The notes: generated by a model not told the origin, from the sequence alone. Numbered from the stretch's first letter, positions 9,266 through 20,274 are shown. The stretch: DNA of 64,000 nt from Helicobacter cinaedi CCUG 18818 = ATCC BAA-847 (GCF_000155475.1 NZ_DS990391.1:507318-571317); one strand, 5' to 3'. Program-made: numbers and translations.

Positions 9266-10471
9266 CTAGTCTTTAAGCTGTGAAACGATAGTCTTTGTAT
9301 CCCGCGCAATGACAAGCTCTTCATTTGTGGGGACAACACACACCTTGACTTTAGAATTTGGTGTTGAGATAATCGCCTCTTGTCCGCAGATATTATTTGC
9401 CTCTTCATCAAGCTCTACACCCAAAAACTCAAGCTGTTTTACTATCATACCGCGGATAAACTTCGCATTCTCACCTACACCGGCACAAAAACTCACCGCA
9501 TCAACGCCATTCATCGCCGCACAATATGCTCCCACATACTTCATCACACGATAGGCAAAGGCTAGACGAGCGAGTTTTGCCCTTTCATTACCGCCCAAAT
9601 CCGCATCAAGCAAATCTCTAAAATCACTTGAAACGCCCGAGATTCCAAGCACACCAGATTTTTTATTCAGCATATTTAAAATGCTTTGTATATCTAAATC
9701 CTCTCGTTTTGAGATGTATTCCAAAATGGCAGGGTCTAAATCCCCACTGCGAGTCCCCATAATCAACCCCTCCAGCGGAGTAAGCCCCATACTTGTATCC
9801 ACACATTTACCATTTTTAACTGCTGAAATTGATGAGCCATTCCCCAAATGGCATACGATGATTTTAGAATTATGATAATCTAGCCCCAAAAACTCCGCTG
9901 TTTTTTGCGATACATACTTATGACTTGTCCCGTGGAATCCATATCTCCGCACCTTGTGCTTCTCATACCACTCATAAGGCACACCATAGATATAAGCTTG
10001 TGGGGACATAGTTTGATGAAATGCTGTGTCAAAAACAGCCACCATAGGCGTATTTGGCATTTTCTGCCGACAAACATCAATCCCCATAAGATTAGCTGGA
10101 TTATGCAATGGGGCTAAGTCTGCACATTCCTTAATATGAGCAATAACCGTATCATTAATAAGCACAGATTCTTTAAAAAATTCTCCCCCGTGCACCACAC
10201 GATGCCCCACAGCACGAATATCAGCAAGTGAGCTAATCGCACCATTTTGCTTATCAGTCAAAGCTTCTAGCACCATTTCAATAGCTTTTGTATGATTTGG
10301 CATTGGCTCTTTTTTCTCACGCTTTTTACCCTCACTATCTTTGTAGTTTAGCACACTGCCTTCAATGCCGATTCTATCGCAGATTCCACTTGCTAAAACC
10401 TTTTCCGTATCAGCATTAAAAAGCTGAAATTTTAAAGATGAACTCCCACAATTAATCACTAAAACATTCAT
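9266..10471 (-). CDS. ackA: acetate kinase
   Basis: 401 residues, full length. It converts acetyl phosphate and ADP to acetate and ATP. N-terminal INCGSSSLKFQLF, the VAVFDTAFHQTM and YGFHGTSHKYVS blocks, HLGNGSS and MGTRSGDLDP are all conserved. Start follows GGAGAG. The stop of pta lies 34 bases upstream, so pta and ackA form the usual overflow/acetate pathway operon. Confidence 0.96.
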   Translation of the reverse strand: MNVLVINCGSSSLKFQLFNADTEKVLASGICDRIGIEGSVLNYKDSEGKKREKKEPMPNHTKAIEMVLEALTDKQNGAISSLADIRAVGHRVVHGGEFFKESVLINDTVIAHIKECADLAPLHNPANLMGIDVCRQKMPNTPMVAVFDTAFHQTMSPQAYIYGVPYEWYEKHKVRRYGFHGTSHKYVSQKTAEFLGLDYHNSKIIVCHLGNGSSISAVKNGKCVDTSMGLTPLEGLIMGTRSGDLDPAILEYISKREDLDIQSILNMLNKKSGVLGISGVSSDFRDLLDADLGGNERAKLARLAFAYRVMKYVGAYCAAMNGVDAVSFCAGVGENAKFIRGMIVKQLEFLGVELDEEANNICGQEAIISTPNSKVKVCVVPTNEELVIARDTKTIVSQLKD

Positions 10472-10505
10472 TTTCTCTCCTTTAGATTCTAAAATTATTT
10501 GATAT

Positions 10506-11522
10506 TTATTTGGCTTGAAGTGCTGTTAAAGCCACTACGCCCACTATATCATCAGCACTGCACCCACGCGAAAGATCATTAATTGGCGCACCCATACCCT
10601 GCGTGATTGGTCCATAGGCTTCTGCACGAGCAAATCTCTGCACGAGTTTATAGCCGATATTCCCCGCATCTAAATCTGGGAAAACAAGCACATTTGCCTT
10701 TCCTGCGACACTTGAGCCTTTTGCCTTAGATTCTCCCACACTTGGCACAATCGCCGCATCAAGCTGCAACTCCCCATCAATCTTAAGATTAGGTGCTAAA
10801 CTTTTAGCTATTTTCGTAGCCTCTACCACTTTATCCACATCGGCGTGCTTAGCGCTCCCATAAGTAGAATGACTAAGCATTGCTACCATAGCTTCACTAT
10901 GCATAACAGATTCAAAACTTTTTGCACTTGAGATAGCAATGTGGGCGAGTTCTTCAGCGGTAGGATTTTGACATAAACCGCAATCAGAAAAGACAAATGT
11001 CCCATTCAAGCCATAATCACAATGTGGAATATCCATAATAAAAAAGCTTGAAACAAGCTTTGAATCTGCCGCTGTGCCAACAATCTGCAATGCCGCACGC
11101 AACACATCGGCTGTGGCGTGTATCGCTCCTGCAACCATACCATCAGCCCTGCCACTTTTGACAAGTGCTGCACCAAAATATAAGTTATCATTGACAAGTA
11201 GCTCTCTAGCCTGTGTGCTATCCATTCCCTTATGAGCACGAAGCTTCACAAGCAAGGCTGTTAGGTCATCAAGCAATGCACTGTCTTTAGCATTAAGAAA
11301 AGTGGCGTTATTTAAAGCTTCTATAAGCGGCAGGTGAGCTTGGCTCAAGCCTTTAGCTTGAGTAAGAATCTCATCTTTTTGCCCAACAAGAACAATGTCT
11401 GCAAAGCCCTCGCTCAAAATCTTTACAGCCGCTTCAATCGTCCGCAAATCAGTCACTTCAGGCAGGACGATTTTCTTTTTATTTGCTCGTGCTTGAGCTT
11501 TAATCGTGTCAATAAAACCCAT
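10506..11522 (-). CDS. pta: phosphate acetyltransferase
   Basis: 338 residues from the internal Met, chosen because GGGAGGAG lies just before it; an upstream ATG at 11564 would add 14 residues but has no ribosome site. The protein interconverts acetyl-CoA and acetyl phosphate. It holds only the catalytic PTA_PTB domain (VLPEVTDLRTIEAA, ADGMVAGAIHATADVLRAAL, VFPDLDAGNIGYKLVQR, GPITQGMGAPINDLSRG). It lacks the N-terminal regulatory domains of long Pta proteins. Confidence 0.93.
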   Translation of the reverse strand: MGFIDTIKAQARANKKKIVLPEVTDLRTIEAAVKILSEGFADIVLVGQKDEILTQAKGLSQAHLPLIEALNNATFLNAKDSALLDDLTALLVKLRAHKGMDSTQARELLVNDNLYFGAALVKSGRADGMVAGAIHATADVLRAALQIVGTAADSKLVSSFFIMDIPHCDYGLNGTFVFSDCGLCQNPTAEELAHIAISSAKSFESVMHSEAMVAMLSHSTYGSAKHADVDKVVEATKIAKSLAPNLKIDGELQLDAAIVPSVGESKAKGSSVAGKANVLVFPDLDAGNIGYKLVQRFARAEAYGPITQGMGAPINDLSRGCSADDIVGVVALTALQAK

Positions 11523-11713
11523 TTTCTCCTCCCAAGATTCTAAAATATTGTAAAACTCAATCATAAACTAAGTGTGTTAAAAATATACATTATTGTTAAA
11601 ATAGCTTTTATAAAATGTGTAAAAATGATACATATTTTTATGAGTTTATACAAGATTTTTTTATCTTTTTTGAGAGAATCTGCCCTATCTTAATGATATA
11701 TTATATCAATACA

Positions 11714-13720
11714 TCAAATTTTAAAAGTGCCAATCATCTCATCAAGCTCTTTTGTCTGTGTGCCTAAATTTTTAGAACTTTCCTGCATTTTTTCATTAAT
11801 ATCTACAATCTCATCAACGCACACTGCTATTTTTGCACCATTATCTAGTATTGCACTTGTATTGGCATTGACCTTTTTTGCACCCTCCAAGCTTGAGAGA
11901 GATTTTTCCATAGCTTCTTGCACAAGATGTATAAGTGCTTCTATATTACTATGCATAACCTCTGATTGCTCGGCAAGATGTTGCATTGATTTAGAACTAT
12001 TTTCCATATCTGTGGAAATCTCATCAATAGACTGCAAGATAGATTGAATAATGCTACTTGTCTCCGTGATGGAATGCTGTGTGCGTTCAGCCAACTTTCT
12101 CACCTCATCAGCCACAACCGCAAAGCCCCGTCCGTGTTCCCCAGCACGAGCAGCTTCAATGGCGGCATTTAAAGCTAGTAGGTTTGTTTGATCTGCAATA
12201 TCAGTAATCACGACAAGCACACCTTGAATATTTTTTGCTTCATTGGCAAGAGAGAGAATCTTATCGGCATTTTGGCTTTCTTTTATGGCATCATCACGAA
12301 TCTCTTGATTAGTAGATTCTATAATTTCCCGTGTATGCCCTACATTATCCAACACAGATTCTAAAGCTTCTTTTGTCGCATTAGAAAGGGTGATATTCTG
12401 CTCTATAATGCTGCGACTTTTTTCTCCTAAGCTTTTGTTGTCTGCCGAAATTTGAGAAATATGCTTTGTGTTGCTATCAAGTTTGCTTGAAACATTAACA
12501 AGAGCTTGTGTGATAGAGAGATTGTTTTTAGCCTGTTTGGCAAACTCTACAAACACATCGTGAATATAACGGATAAAGGCATTTACAGAACGCGCCATTG
12601 TAGATATCTCATCATTTGCCAACACCTTTATCTGCTCTTTTAAATCGCGATGTTCGGTGATATAAGAAAGCTTTGTATTGACATTATTAAGTCGTGTAAG
12701 AATGCTTCGCAGCACAAGCACACATAAAATAAGTACCAAAAGAATCAGGATTCCACTCACAATAAGCCAAGTTTTTAGCTCACTATAAAGCTCATTAAGA
12801 TAAGAATTTATAAAGGTATCAAGACGACGAGAGATAAAATCCTCAATCTCTTTAAGCGTGTCAATCTTTGTTGTAATAGTATCAAACCACTCTTTTGCCT
12901 CCACGCCAAAATCCCCGCTATGTCGCTTTGTATGAAGTATCTCTCGCATTTCTTGCACTTTAGCAAAGCTTGGATGTTTAATAGCATTAAAATAAAATCT
13001 AATACTCTCTTGCGAAGCAAGGGAAACAAAAAGTTTCATAAATGCTTCTTGTTCAGCAATAAGCGATACAAACTTGTTGTAGTTTGTATCGCTTGGCACA
13101 ACATTACTCGCAAAGATTCCATTTGCTGTGGCTCGCTCTAACCCCGCTCGCTCCTTTGCATACAAAAAAATCACATAAGCAACCATTGATTTTGCCAAAG
13201 TTGCATCGTGGATAAGCTTTGTAGATTCCAACACACTATCAAGCAAAAATGCTATTGTCGTGGTGTAGTATCCTATGACTTGCGGCGTTACATTGCTATG
13301 GCTTAATAGAGAATCATCAGCCATAGTGCGTATTTGCGTAATTTTAGAAACAGATTCTAATCCTTGATTAAGTTGAGCTTGGTAACTTTGTGGTAAATCC
13401 TTGCTTTGTGCGAATAAATCACTCAAATTCTTATATGCTTTATCCGTAAGAAGTCGTTGGGCTTGAAGCTCACTTGCAAACTTCTTACCCTTACTTGCGA
13501 GAAATCCCGCACTCATACCGCGTTCTTTTTGCATTTCGTGCACAAGGGCAGAGAGTTGCTCGGAGATTCTAATCTGCTCTTTTAGAATTTCAGCTGATGA
13601 AATGGAATGTAAAGTTTGGGAAAGTTGTACAAAAAATAAACACACAAGTGCAATAATAGGAATGGCAACAAGAGCGAGAACTTGCCCTTTGATGCCCAAA
13701 TGACGAAGAAAGAACAACAT
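11714..13720 (-). CDS. methyl-accepting chemotaxis protein with NIT sensor domain
   Basis: About 668 residues from the second Met (AGGGGG six bases before it); a start at 13747 adds 9 residues. Order: helix 1, a periplasmic NIT (nitrate/nitrite-sensing type) domain that opens with the typical [19 protein letters not shown], a second helix (about residues 325-345), HAMP, and the cytoplasmic signalling hairpin with [17 protein letters not shown] at the tip. It should be an inner-membrane chemoreceptor that signals to CheW/CheA. NIT domains sense nitrate or nitrite in characterised cases; the ligand here is inference. Single gene. Confidence 0.88.
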   Translation of the reverse strand: MLFFLRHLGIKGQVLALVAIPIIALVCLFFVQLSQTLHSISSAEILKEQIRISEQLSALVHEMQKERGMSAGFLASKGKKFASELQAQRLLTDKAYKNLSDLFAQSKDLPQSYQAQLNQGLESVSKITQIRTMADDSLLSHSNVTPQVIGYYTTTIAFLLDSVLESTKLIHDATLAKSMVAYVIFLYAKERAGLERATANGIFASNVVPSDTNYNKFVSLIAEQEAFMKLFVSLASQESIRFYFNAIKHPSFAKVQEMREILHTKRHSGDFGVEAKEWFDTITTKIDTLKEIEDFISRRLDTFINSYLNELYSELKTWLIVSGILILLVLILCVLVLRSILTRLNNVNTKLSYITEHRDLKEQIKVLANDEISTMARSVNAFIRYIHDVFVEFAKQAKNNLSITQALVNVSSKLDSNTKHISQISADNKSLGEKSRSIIEQNITLSNATKEALESVLDNVGHTREIIESTNQEIRDDAIKESQNADKILSLANEAKNIQGVLVVITDIADQTNLLALNAAIEAARAGEHGRGFAVVADEVRKLAERTQHSITETSSIIQSILQSIDEISTDMENSSKSMQHLAEQSEVMHSNIEALIHLVQEAMEKSLSSLEGAKKVNANTSAILDNGAKIAVCVDEIVDINEKMQESSKNLGTQTKELDEMIGTFKI

Positions 13721-13793
13721 AGAGAACCCCCTAAAAACGATATGCAAATTATAACACTCTATAACCTAAACTCTTAAAAAGAAACCTAGCAAT

Positions 13794-13831
13794 ACTAGCA
13801 AAATTTGTCAAAATGTGTAAATTTTGCTAGT
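13794..13831 (-). terminator. inverted repeat after rimO, probable terminator
   Basis: A perfect 13-bp inverted repeat (ACTAGCAAAATTT and AAATTTTGCTAGT, 12-base loop) lies 8 bases after the rimO stop and before the chemoreceptor start. The T-tail on the minus strand is weak, so it may act as a bidirectional stop or an RNA 3' end stabiliser. Confidence 0.55.
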
Positions 13832-13838
13832 TTTACAA

Positions 13839-15182
13839 CTACAAACGCTCCAATGCCCTAGCGAAAAGAAAATCCTGCTTCTGCTCCGTGATAAGGATAC
13901 GATAATAGCCTTCATCTAAAGGGAGCATTTGCCCTAAATTATCGCAAATCTCACTATCATTTATAAGAATCTCCCCATCAATATCCTTGCCCCACGGCTG
14001 CAAACGAGCTTTGTAAAAATACTCACTTATCTCACTTTTGCCCTCGCAAATAGCGATAACTTCCTGTCCTAGCAGGGCTTTACTGTGAGCTTTAAACTGC
14101 GATTTGACAATGCGGTTAAGCTTGTTAATGCGTTCATTTGTAGTTTTAACACTCACACTTTGGGGCATATCATAAGCAAATGTTCCAACCTGTGGCGAGT
14201 AAGCAAAGAGATTAATCCTATCAAAGTTAAAGCCCTCCACAAAATCGTGTAATTCCCTAAACTCCTTTTCACCCTCCCCCGGATGTCCTATCACAAAGCT
14301 TGTGCGGATAAAACTCTTTGGAATCTTCCGCATAGATTCTAGCAATTCTATGTGTTTAGCCCTATTTGCCCCACGCCGCATAAGTTTCAGCATAGAATCC
14401 GCGATATGCTGAATGGGCATATCAAAATAAGGCAAAAAGCAAGTGGAATTAGCAATAGTCTCTATAAGCTCCAAAGTTGTGGTGGTGGGATAGAGATATA
14501 AGATTCTACAACTTATGGGTAATTGCAGATTGTCAATAGCTTTTATAAGCTCTATTAGCCCATCTTTTTGCCCCAAATCCCGCAAATACGAGCTAGAATC
14601 TTGAGCGATAAAGCTAAAATCTCTAAAGCCCCTTTCATACAGGCTTTGCAATTCCTTGATTGTAGAATCCAGTGTGCGGGAGTGGAGCTTACCTTTAAAT
14701 GAGGGAATCGCACAAAAGCTACAACTTTGATTGCATCCTTCACTTAGCTTAATATAAGCGTGAAAAGATGAGCCTATAATCACGCGTTCATTAGATTCGG
14801 TCGCTAAAAACACCCTTTGAGATTGGAGAGATTTTAGCTCCTTTACCATTACATCAATCTTGTCATAATCCCCCACACCCGTGATAATATCAATCTCTGG
14901 AATCTCCTTTTTCAATTCCTTGGCATACCGCTCACTTAAACAGCCACTCACCACAAGCACTGCCCCGATCTTACGCAAAGCAGAAGCTTCAAGGATAGTT
15001 TGGATACTCTCCTGCTTGGCAGATTCTATAAATCCACAAGTATTGACAATGATAATGTCAGCTTTTGTAATTTCAGGGGTAAGTTGATAGCTTTTTAACT
15101 TCCCTAGCATCACTTCAGAATCTACAAGATTCTTCGTGCAGCCAAGGGAAATGAGATGAAGATAATTTGTAGAAAATTGCAA
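13839..15182 (-). CDS. rimO: ribosomal protein S12 methylthiotransferase RimO
   Basis: 447 residues. A radical-SAM MTTase that beta-methylthiolates Asp of ribosomal protein S12. Cys15, Cys49 and Cys81 of the N-terminal UPF0004 domain hold the auxiliary cluster. Cys150, Cys154 and Cys157 (SEGCNQSCSFCAIP) form the radical-SAM CX3CX2C motif. A TRAM-like C-terminal tail follows. The SLGCTKNLVDSE N-terminus separates RimO from MiaB. It is downstream of fabI with a gap of 35 bases. Confidence 0.94.
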   Translation of the reverse strand: MQFSTNYLHLISLGCTKNLVDSEVMLGKLKSYQLTPEITKADIIIVNTCGFIESAKQESIQTILEASALRKIGAVLVVSGCLSERYAKELKKEIPEIDIITGVGDYDKIDVMVKELKSLQSQRVFLATESNERVIIGSSFHAYIKLSEGCNQSCSFCAIPSFKGKLHSRTLDSTIKELQSLYERGFRDFSFIAQDSSSYLRDLGQKDGLIELIKAIDNLQLPISCRILYLYPTTTTLELIETIANSTCFLPYFDMPIQHIADSMLKLMRRGANRAKHIELLESMRKIPKSFIRTSFVIGHPGEGEKEFRELHDFVEGFNFDRINLFAYSPQVGTFAYDMPQSVSVKTTNERINKLNRIVKSQFKAHSKALLGQEVIAICEGKSEISEYFYKARLQPWGKDIDGEILINDSEICDNLGQMLPLDEGYYRILITEQKQDFLFARALERL

Positions 15183-15217
15183 AAAGCCTACCTTTTTATT
15201 TGTGTTGATTGTATGAG

Positions 15218-16129
<912 letters not shown>

Positions 16130-16183
16130 TTAATATTTTTCAGGCTTTTACAAGACTTTTAAAGAAAAAACAAGGAGAGAAAA

Positions 16184-16558
16184 ATGAAAAAAGTTGGTTT
16201 TACCTATTATCTTATCGGTTTATCTTATCGGTGCGGTCCTACACCTCAAGCGGAGCTAGAGCAAAACTCTCAAGAAAATATCTACACTTACACAAAACCG
16301 AGCATTGATGAGCTATACAAAAAGATATTGAATGAAAAAGAATGAGAAAACCTTAATGCTTGTGTAGCTAAAGAAATGACAAAAAGGCTTTCACAAGATG
16401 AGAAATTTTTCCTTGGCGGTAACGCTCAAGAAAAACTCCAAGCCAAATGCACTAAATTCACTCAAAGACAAAGCTAAGCCTACAAGCAAAGAGATAAAAG
16501 AATCTATTGGGCCTTGCAGTGTGTGAGTATAGAAAAAGCTATTAAAAAGCTTAAATAA
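16184..16558 (+). pseudogene. decayed small exported-protein gene between fabI and tpiA
   Basis: A good AAGGAGA site and ATG open a frame of 53 codons that ends in TGA at 16343. The same frame then continues for 43 sense codons to TAA at 16475 and on to TAA at 16556. The downstream parts (NACVAKEMTKRLSQDEKFFL and AKCTKFT) read as real protein. Near the start, a 13-bp tandem duplication (TTATCTTATCGGT twice, about 16208-16233) breaks what looks like a signal peptide; in the present frame a Cys follows (RCGPTPQ), which suggests an old lipoprotein. No family recognised. It could still give a 53-residue peptide. Confidence 0.5.
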
Positions 16559-16564
16559 AGTTTC

Positions 16565-16611
16565 CTACAAGCCCTTTTAGTCTATCGTTGCGGGGGCTTG
16601 TAGCTTCTTTT
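16565..16611 (+). terminator. hairpin terminator between the decayed gene and tpiA
   Basis: A perfect 10-bp inverted repeat, CTACAAGCCC (16565-16574) and GGGCTTGTAG (16594-16603), is followed by CTTCTTTT. It lies between the 3' ends of two convergent genes. Polarity of the T-run suits the plus strand. Confidence 0.6.
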
Positions 16612-16628
16612 ACTTGATAGCAAATCCC

Positions 16629-17351
16629 CTAAAGTGCAGATTTAATAATCTTAGCAAAGCTTTCCATTTCCAAACTTGCCGAGCCTACAAGCACACCACT
16701 TACATTTGGAATCTTTAGAATTTCCCCCGCATTATCCGCATTCACACTCCCGCCATACAGCAATGGAGCTTGTGTCATCTCCGCTAGAATCTTATGTGTT
16801 TTTGCAATCTGCTCCGCCTTTGCACTTACCCCCGTGCCAATCGCCCAAATAGGTTCATAGGCTACAACCAGTTTAGGATAACTTACATCAATGTTTGCAA
16901 GTTGTGCATTCAAAAAGTTCTTTAACGCTTCTTCGCCTTTTTCACGCGTTTGCAAATCCTCCCCTATGCAGTAATAAATCTCAAATCCCGCTTCAGCATA
17001 GAATCTAAACTTTTTGGCAATACATTCACTATTTTCACCAAGCAGATTCCTACGCTCACTATGCCCAATCAAAATACGATGAATCTCAAATTCTTGTAAT
17101 TGTAAAAGCCCAATTTCGCCCGTAAAACCTCCAGATAGAGCAAAATAGCCATTTTGTGTGCCAATGTGAAAATGCTTAAAATTATCCTCAAGTAACGCCG
17201 TGTATGAGGGGAAAATATCCACTTGTAGCTTATGATTTTTAATAGAATCTGCACATTGAGATTCTAAAAACTTCTCTAATCCTTGCGTATAAGCCGCCAC
17301 CTGCTTTCGCGTTAGATTTGCCTTAAAGTTCCCAGCAATAATTGTTTTCAT
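16629..17351 (-). CDS. tpiA: triosephosphate isomerase
   Basis: 240 residues. It interconverts dihydroxyacetone phosphate and glyceraldehyde 3-phosphate. Catalytic residues are visible: Asn8 and Lys10 (AGNFKANL), His97 (IGHSERR) and Glu166 (AYEPIWAIGTG). The phosphate-binding end is LYGGSVNADN and GVLVGSASL. It is somewhat shorter than the usual 250, as in other Helicobacter. It is convergent with the decayed gene and divergent from the island that begins at 17.4 kb. Confidence 0.95.
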   Translation of the reverse strand: MKTIIAGNFKANLTRKQVAAYTQGLEKFLESQCADSIKNHKLQVDIFPSYTALLEDNFKHFHIGTQNGYFALSGGFTGEIGLLQLQEFEIHRILIGHSERRNLLGENSECIAKKFRFYAEAGFEIYYCIGEDLQTREKGEEALKNFLNAQLANIDVSYPKLVVAYEPIWAIGTGVSAKAEQIAKTHKILAEMTQAPLLYGGSVNADNAGEILKIPNVSGVLVGSASLEMESFAKIIKSAL

Positions 17352-17445
17352 ATTACTCCTTTACATCGCTTATTGCTCAAACATAAAAAGCCCAAATTCT
17401 ACCCTAAAACCCCCAATCATTCAAATTTATCATTTTCAGCTACAA

Positions 17446-17494
17446 TTCCCATCATCTCACTTTATCTCACAAAAGGCATTGTATGAATACTCTT
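17446..17494 (+). repeat. 49-bp copy of the polA start region
   Basis: These 49 bases are identical to the complement of 52371-52419, which holds the polA leader, its ATG and the codons for MNTL. After the copy, the sequence here leaves polA and enters an aldo/keto reductase remnant. The copy carries no more of polA. It marks a recombination or duplication joint at the left edge of the R-M island. Confidence 0.85.
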
Positions 17495-17825
17495 CAAGCA
17501 CATATTTTATTCCAACAGCACATTGCAAACATTTTTAGAATCTAAGCATATCCACTTACAAGCGTGGAGTCCTTTAGCCTGTGGGAAAAATGGCATTTTT
17601 ACAAATGAGACTTTGCAAAGTATAGCAAAAGCTCATCATAAAAGCACTGCACAAATTGCTTTGAAATTTTTGCTAGATAAAGGAATGAGTATTATCCCAA
17701 AGGCTTCAAGCTTAAAGCGACTGCAAGAAAATCTCACGCTTTTTGACTTTAGCTTAACGCAAAAAGAGAGAGATTCTATCACGCAACTTGATAGGAATAA
17801 AAGCCTTTTTGGCTGGGACTGCTAA
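17495..17825 (+). pseudogene. 3' remnant of an aldo/keto reductase
   Basis: About the last 100 codons of an aldo/keto reductase survive. HIHLQAWSPLACG is the strand-7 block, KSTAQIALKFLLDKGMSIIPKAS carries the Arg/Lys-binding NADPH loop, and the reading ends with LDRNKSLFGWDC and a stop. The catalytic Asp-Tyr-Lys-His part is missing. The first codons read ILFQQH in the polA-start frame and TLQTFLESK in the next frame, so there is also a frameshift. The 5' part was lost at the polA-copy joint. It cannot be active. Confidence 0.75.
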
Positions 17826-17931
17826 GGCTATCTCTATACACAAACTGCCCACAAAACGCTAGATTTTAGTATAGATTGCCACGAATTTGTTAATGCAAAA
17901 TCTCGCAATGACAAAAATTTAGATGTCTCCC

Positions 17932-18068
17932 CTTGTCATACTGAGCCTTTAGGCGAAGTATCTAAAAATACAGAATCTAAAAGAGATTTTTCGTTTGCTA
18001 CGCAAACTCAAAGCGAAGCTTCTTTAGAAAATGACAAGGGATATTTCGCTAACGCTCAATATGACAAG
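17932..18068. mobile_element. palindromic MITE-like element, intergenic copy
   Basis: The ends are imperfect inverted repeats of about 30 bp: CTTGTCATACTGAGCC at the left and its near complement ending in GCTCAATATGACAAG at the right. The inside carries GCGAAGTATCTAAAAAT and AGAATCTAAAAGA. A second copy sits in the mod gene (19910-20015). There is no transposase, so it would be moved in trans or be a repetitive palindromic element. Confidence 0.6.
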
Positions 18069-18168
18069 CAAAGTGCGGTTTCTTAAAAAAACAAGCAAAG
18101 CAAAGTTTCTTTGAGAGAACAAAGCGTAAGTTTTTTTAGACACACAAAGCCTAGTTTCTTTGAGAAAA
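18068..18168. repeat. four degenerate ~25-bp tandem units before mod
   Basis: Units starting at CAAAG (18069, 18096, 18120, 18145) share the pattern CAAAGNNNAGTTTCTTTGAGA with drift. Together with the element before them they fill the 409-base gap 17826-18234 between the AKR remnant and mod. No gene is visible in this gap. Confidence 0.4.
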
Positions 18169-18234
18169 TCCTGCAATTATCAATCTTTGGCTACAATTTT
18201 ATGCAGTAATTACCAAGCTTTTAAAGGATACACA

Positions 18235-20274
18235 ATGCAAAAAGCAACACACAAAGAGCATAATCTACTACAAACCTTGCAAGAGAAGTTTCAAAGCATA
18301 GAGAATCTTCGCACTCTAGCCATAGATTCTAATAGAGAGCTTTTAAGCTTTTTGCTAGAAAATGCCGAGTTTAGAGAGCGGTTTTTCACTAGAGTTGATA
18401 GCGTAGCAGTCTTTGAAAAGGATAAGTTTTTAGACTTTTTAAAGCTTAGAATGCTTAATAAATCCTACACTGCTTTTAGTAATAAAATCGGTTTGCAGTT
18501 AGAATCTAGCTTTGAAAACACTTCAAAAGTCGTGCTAAACTTCCCCTTTAAAGACTGCGTTTTAAAGGGCGCACAAAGCAAAGATGAGCAAAAGAGCAAG
18601 GAAATATTTTTTAATGAAGTGTTGGCTAGAAGTGAGATTGATATTTTATTTTCTCCAAAAGCTTTGCAAAATTTTGAGCTTATAGGGCAAGGGGATTTAA
18701 AAGAAAATCTTAACAATGCTAATCTCTTAATCAAAGGCAATAACCTTTTAGCTCTGCACTCTTTAAAAAAGAAGTTTGCAAATCAAGTAAAACTTATTTA
18801 TATTGACCCACCTTATAATACAGGCAATGATAGCTTTAATTATAATGACAACTTCAATCACTCCACTTGGCTTACTTTTATGAAAAATCGCCTTGAAATC
18901 GCAAAAGAGTTTTTAAGAGATGATGGCGTGATATTTATACAATGCGATGACAACGAACAGGCTTATTTAAAAGTGCTAATGGACGAATTTTTTGGGCGGG
19001 AGAATTTTATTTGTATGATTACTTGCAAAGTTAAAGCACCTAGCGGAGTTGGTAGTGGAAAAGAAGCTTTTTTTGATTGTGCTGAGTATATATTATGTTA
19101 TGTTAAAAATAAATCTGCGAGCGATTTAAAAACTTTAAAAATTGACACTTCTGTTGTTGGTAGCGATTGTGATAAAACGAAAGATAATTACAATAAAATT
19201 TTTACAAAATTTGATTTATCCAAAAAAACTAAACTACCAAATTCAAATAATATTTTTTATCTCAATAAAGAACATTATGAGATAGAGAATATTTCAAAAA
19301 AAGATAGATTAAAAAGCTTTTATTTTGAAAATATCAAAAGTATTTTTAGAACTGCTCCCAATGATGAAAAAACAATTCGTGGAATAATTGCAGATTCTGG
19401 AATAGAAGCTGATTTTTTCATTGTGGAAAAAGATGATACTGTCAATTTTATTTTCAAAAATGAAGATGTGCTAATGCTTGAAAAATTTTGCAGAGTAGAT
19501 ATAAAAAATAAAGTTGTTATAAAAATGGATTATTTGACAAATATTTTCACAGATGATTTTTGGCAGGGTATATCAAAAGAAGGACAAGTAAAACTTAAAA
19601 ATGGTAAAAAACCAGAAGCACTTTTAAAACGCATTATAGAAATATCCACGCAAGAAAATGATTTAGTAATGGACTTTTTTGCAGGAAGTGGAACGACTCT
19701 AGCAGTAGCTATGAAAATGAATAGACGCTGGATAGGGATAGAGCAAATGGACTATATAGAATCTATCACAAAAGAGCGGCTTAAAAAGGTGGTAGCAGGG
19801 GAGCAAGGAGGGATTAGTAAAGCGGTAAATTGGCAAGGAGGTGGGAGCTTTATCTACTGCAAGTTAATGCCTTTGAATGTGGTGTATAAAGAGAAAATAC
19901 AAAATTTAGCTTGTCATACTGCCCCTTGTCATACCAAGCCTTGCGAAGTATCTAAAAATGTAGAATCTACAAAAGATTTGCATAAAGATATTTCGCTATC
20001 GCTCAATATGACAAGTATAGAAAAAGAGCTAGAAAAAATCTACAACGATTTAGAATCTAAAGCCTTTGTAGATTATAGAGTGGATATACAAGCAATGCTA
20101 AAGGATAAAGAATTTTGCGCATTAAGCCTTGATGAGAAACGAAAGGTTTTATATGCGATTTTAGATTCTAATATGGATTATGTTTTGTATGATGATATAG
20201 ATGATAGTGAGTATGGGGTAAGTGATGAACTAAGGGAGCTAAATAAAATCTTTTATGGGGAAAATGATGAGTGA
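18235..20274 (+). CDS. mod: type III restriction-modification DNA methyltransferase (Mod)
   Basis: 679 residues from the Met preceded by AAAGGA; an upstream in-frame start at 18160 lacks a site. It methylates adenine N6 and provides target recognition for the Mod-Res complex. Motif order is beta class: DPPYNTG (motif IV, Asp191) comes before FAGSGTT (motif I, residues 482-488), with the variable target-recognition region between them (about 250-450). That region is clearly more AT-rich than the flanks, as expected for an exchanged TRD. A palindromic element is inserted in frame near residues 558-594 and gives the odd Cys/His-rich stretch [15 protein letters not shown] see no phase-variable repeat tract. 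The stop overlaps the res start. Confidence 0.92.
   Translation: MQKATHKEHNLLQTLQEKFQSIENLRTLAIDSNRELLSFLLENAEFRERFFTRVDSVAVFEKDKFLDFLKLRMLNKSYTAFSNKIGLQLESSFENTSKVVLNFPFKDCVLKGAQSKDEQKSKEIFFNEVLARSEIDILFSPKALQNFELIGQGDLKENLNNANLLIKGNNLLALHSLKKKFANQVKLIYIDPPYNTGNDSFNYNDNFNHSTWLTFMKNRLEIAKEFLRDDGVIFIQCDDNEQAYLKVLMDEFFGRENFICMITCKVKAPSGVGSGKEAFFDCAEYILCYVKNKSASDLKTLKIDTSVVGSDCDKTKDNYNKIFTKFDLSKKTKLPNSNNIFYLNKEHYEIENISKKDRLKSFYFENIKSIFRTAPNDEKTIRGIIADSGIEADFFIVEKDDTVNFIFKNEDVLMLEKFCRVDIKNKVVIKMDYLTNIFTDDFWQGISKEGQVKLKNGKKPEALLKRIIEISTQENDLVMDFFAGSGTTLAVAMKMNRRWIGIEQMDYIESITKERLKKVVAGEQGGISKAVNWQGGGSFIYCKLMPLNVVYKEKIQNLACHTAPCHTKPCEVSKNVESTKDLHKDISLSLNMTSIEKELEKIYNDLESKAFVDYRVDIQAMLKDKEFCALSLDEKRKVLYAILDSNMDYVLYDDIDDSEYGVSDELRELNKIFYGENDE
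19910..20015. mobile_element. palindromic MITE-like element inside mod
   Basis: A copy of the element at 17932-18068. The core runs from CTTGTCATA at 19925 to TATGACAAG at 20015 (91 bp); a second partial left end (CTTGTCATACTGCCC) precedes it at 19910. Its length keeps the mod frame open, so about 35 extra residues are added to Mod without a stop codon. Confidence 0.6.

Noticed and set aside
9309-9875. Plus-strand frames inside ackA
   Set aside because: Antisense to a full-length conserved gene; composition follows the ackA codons.
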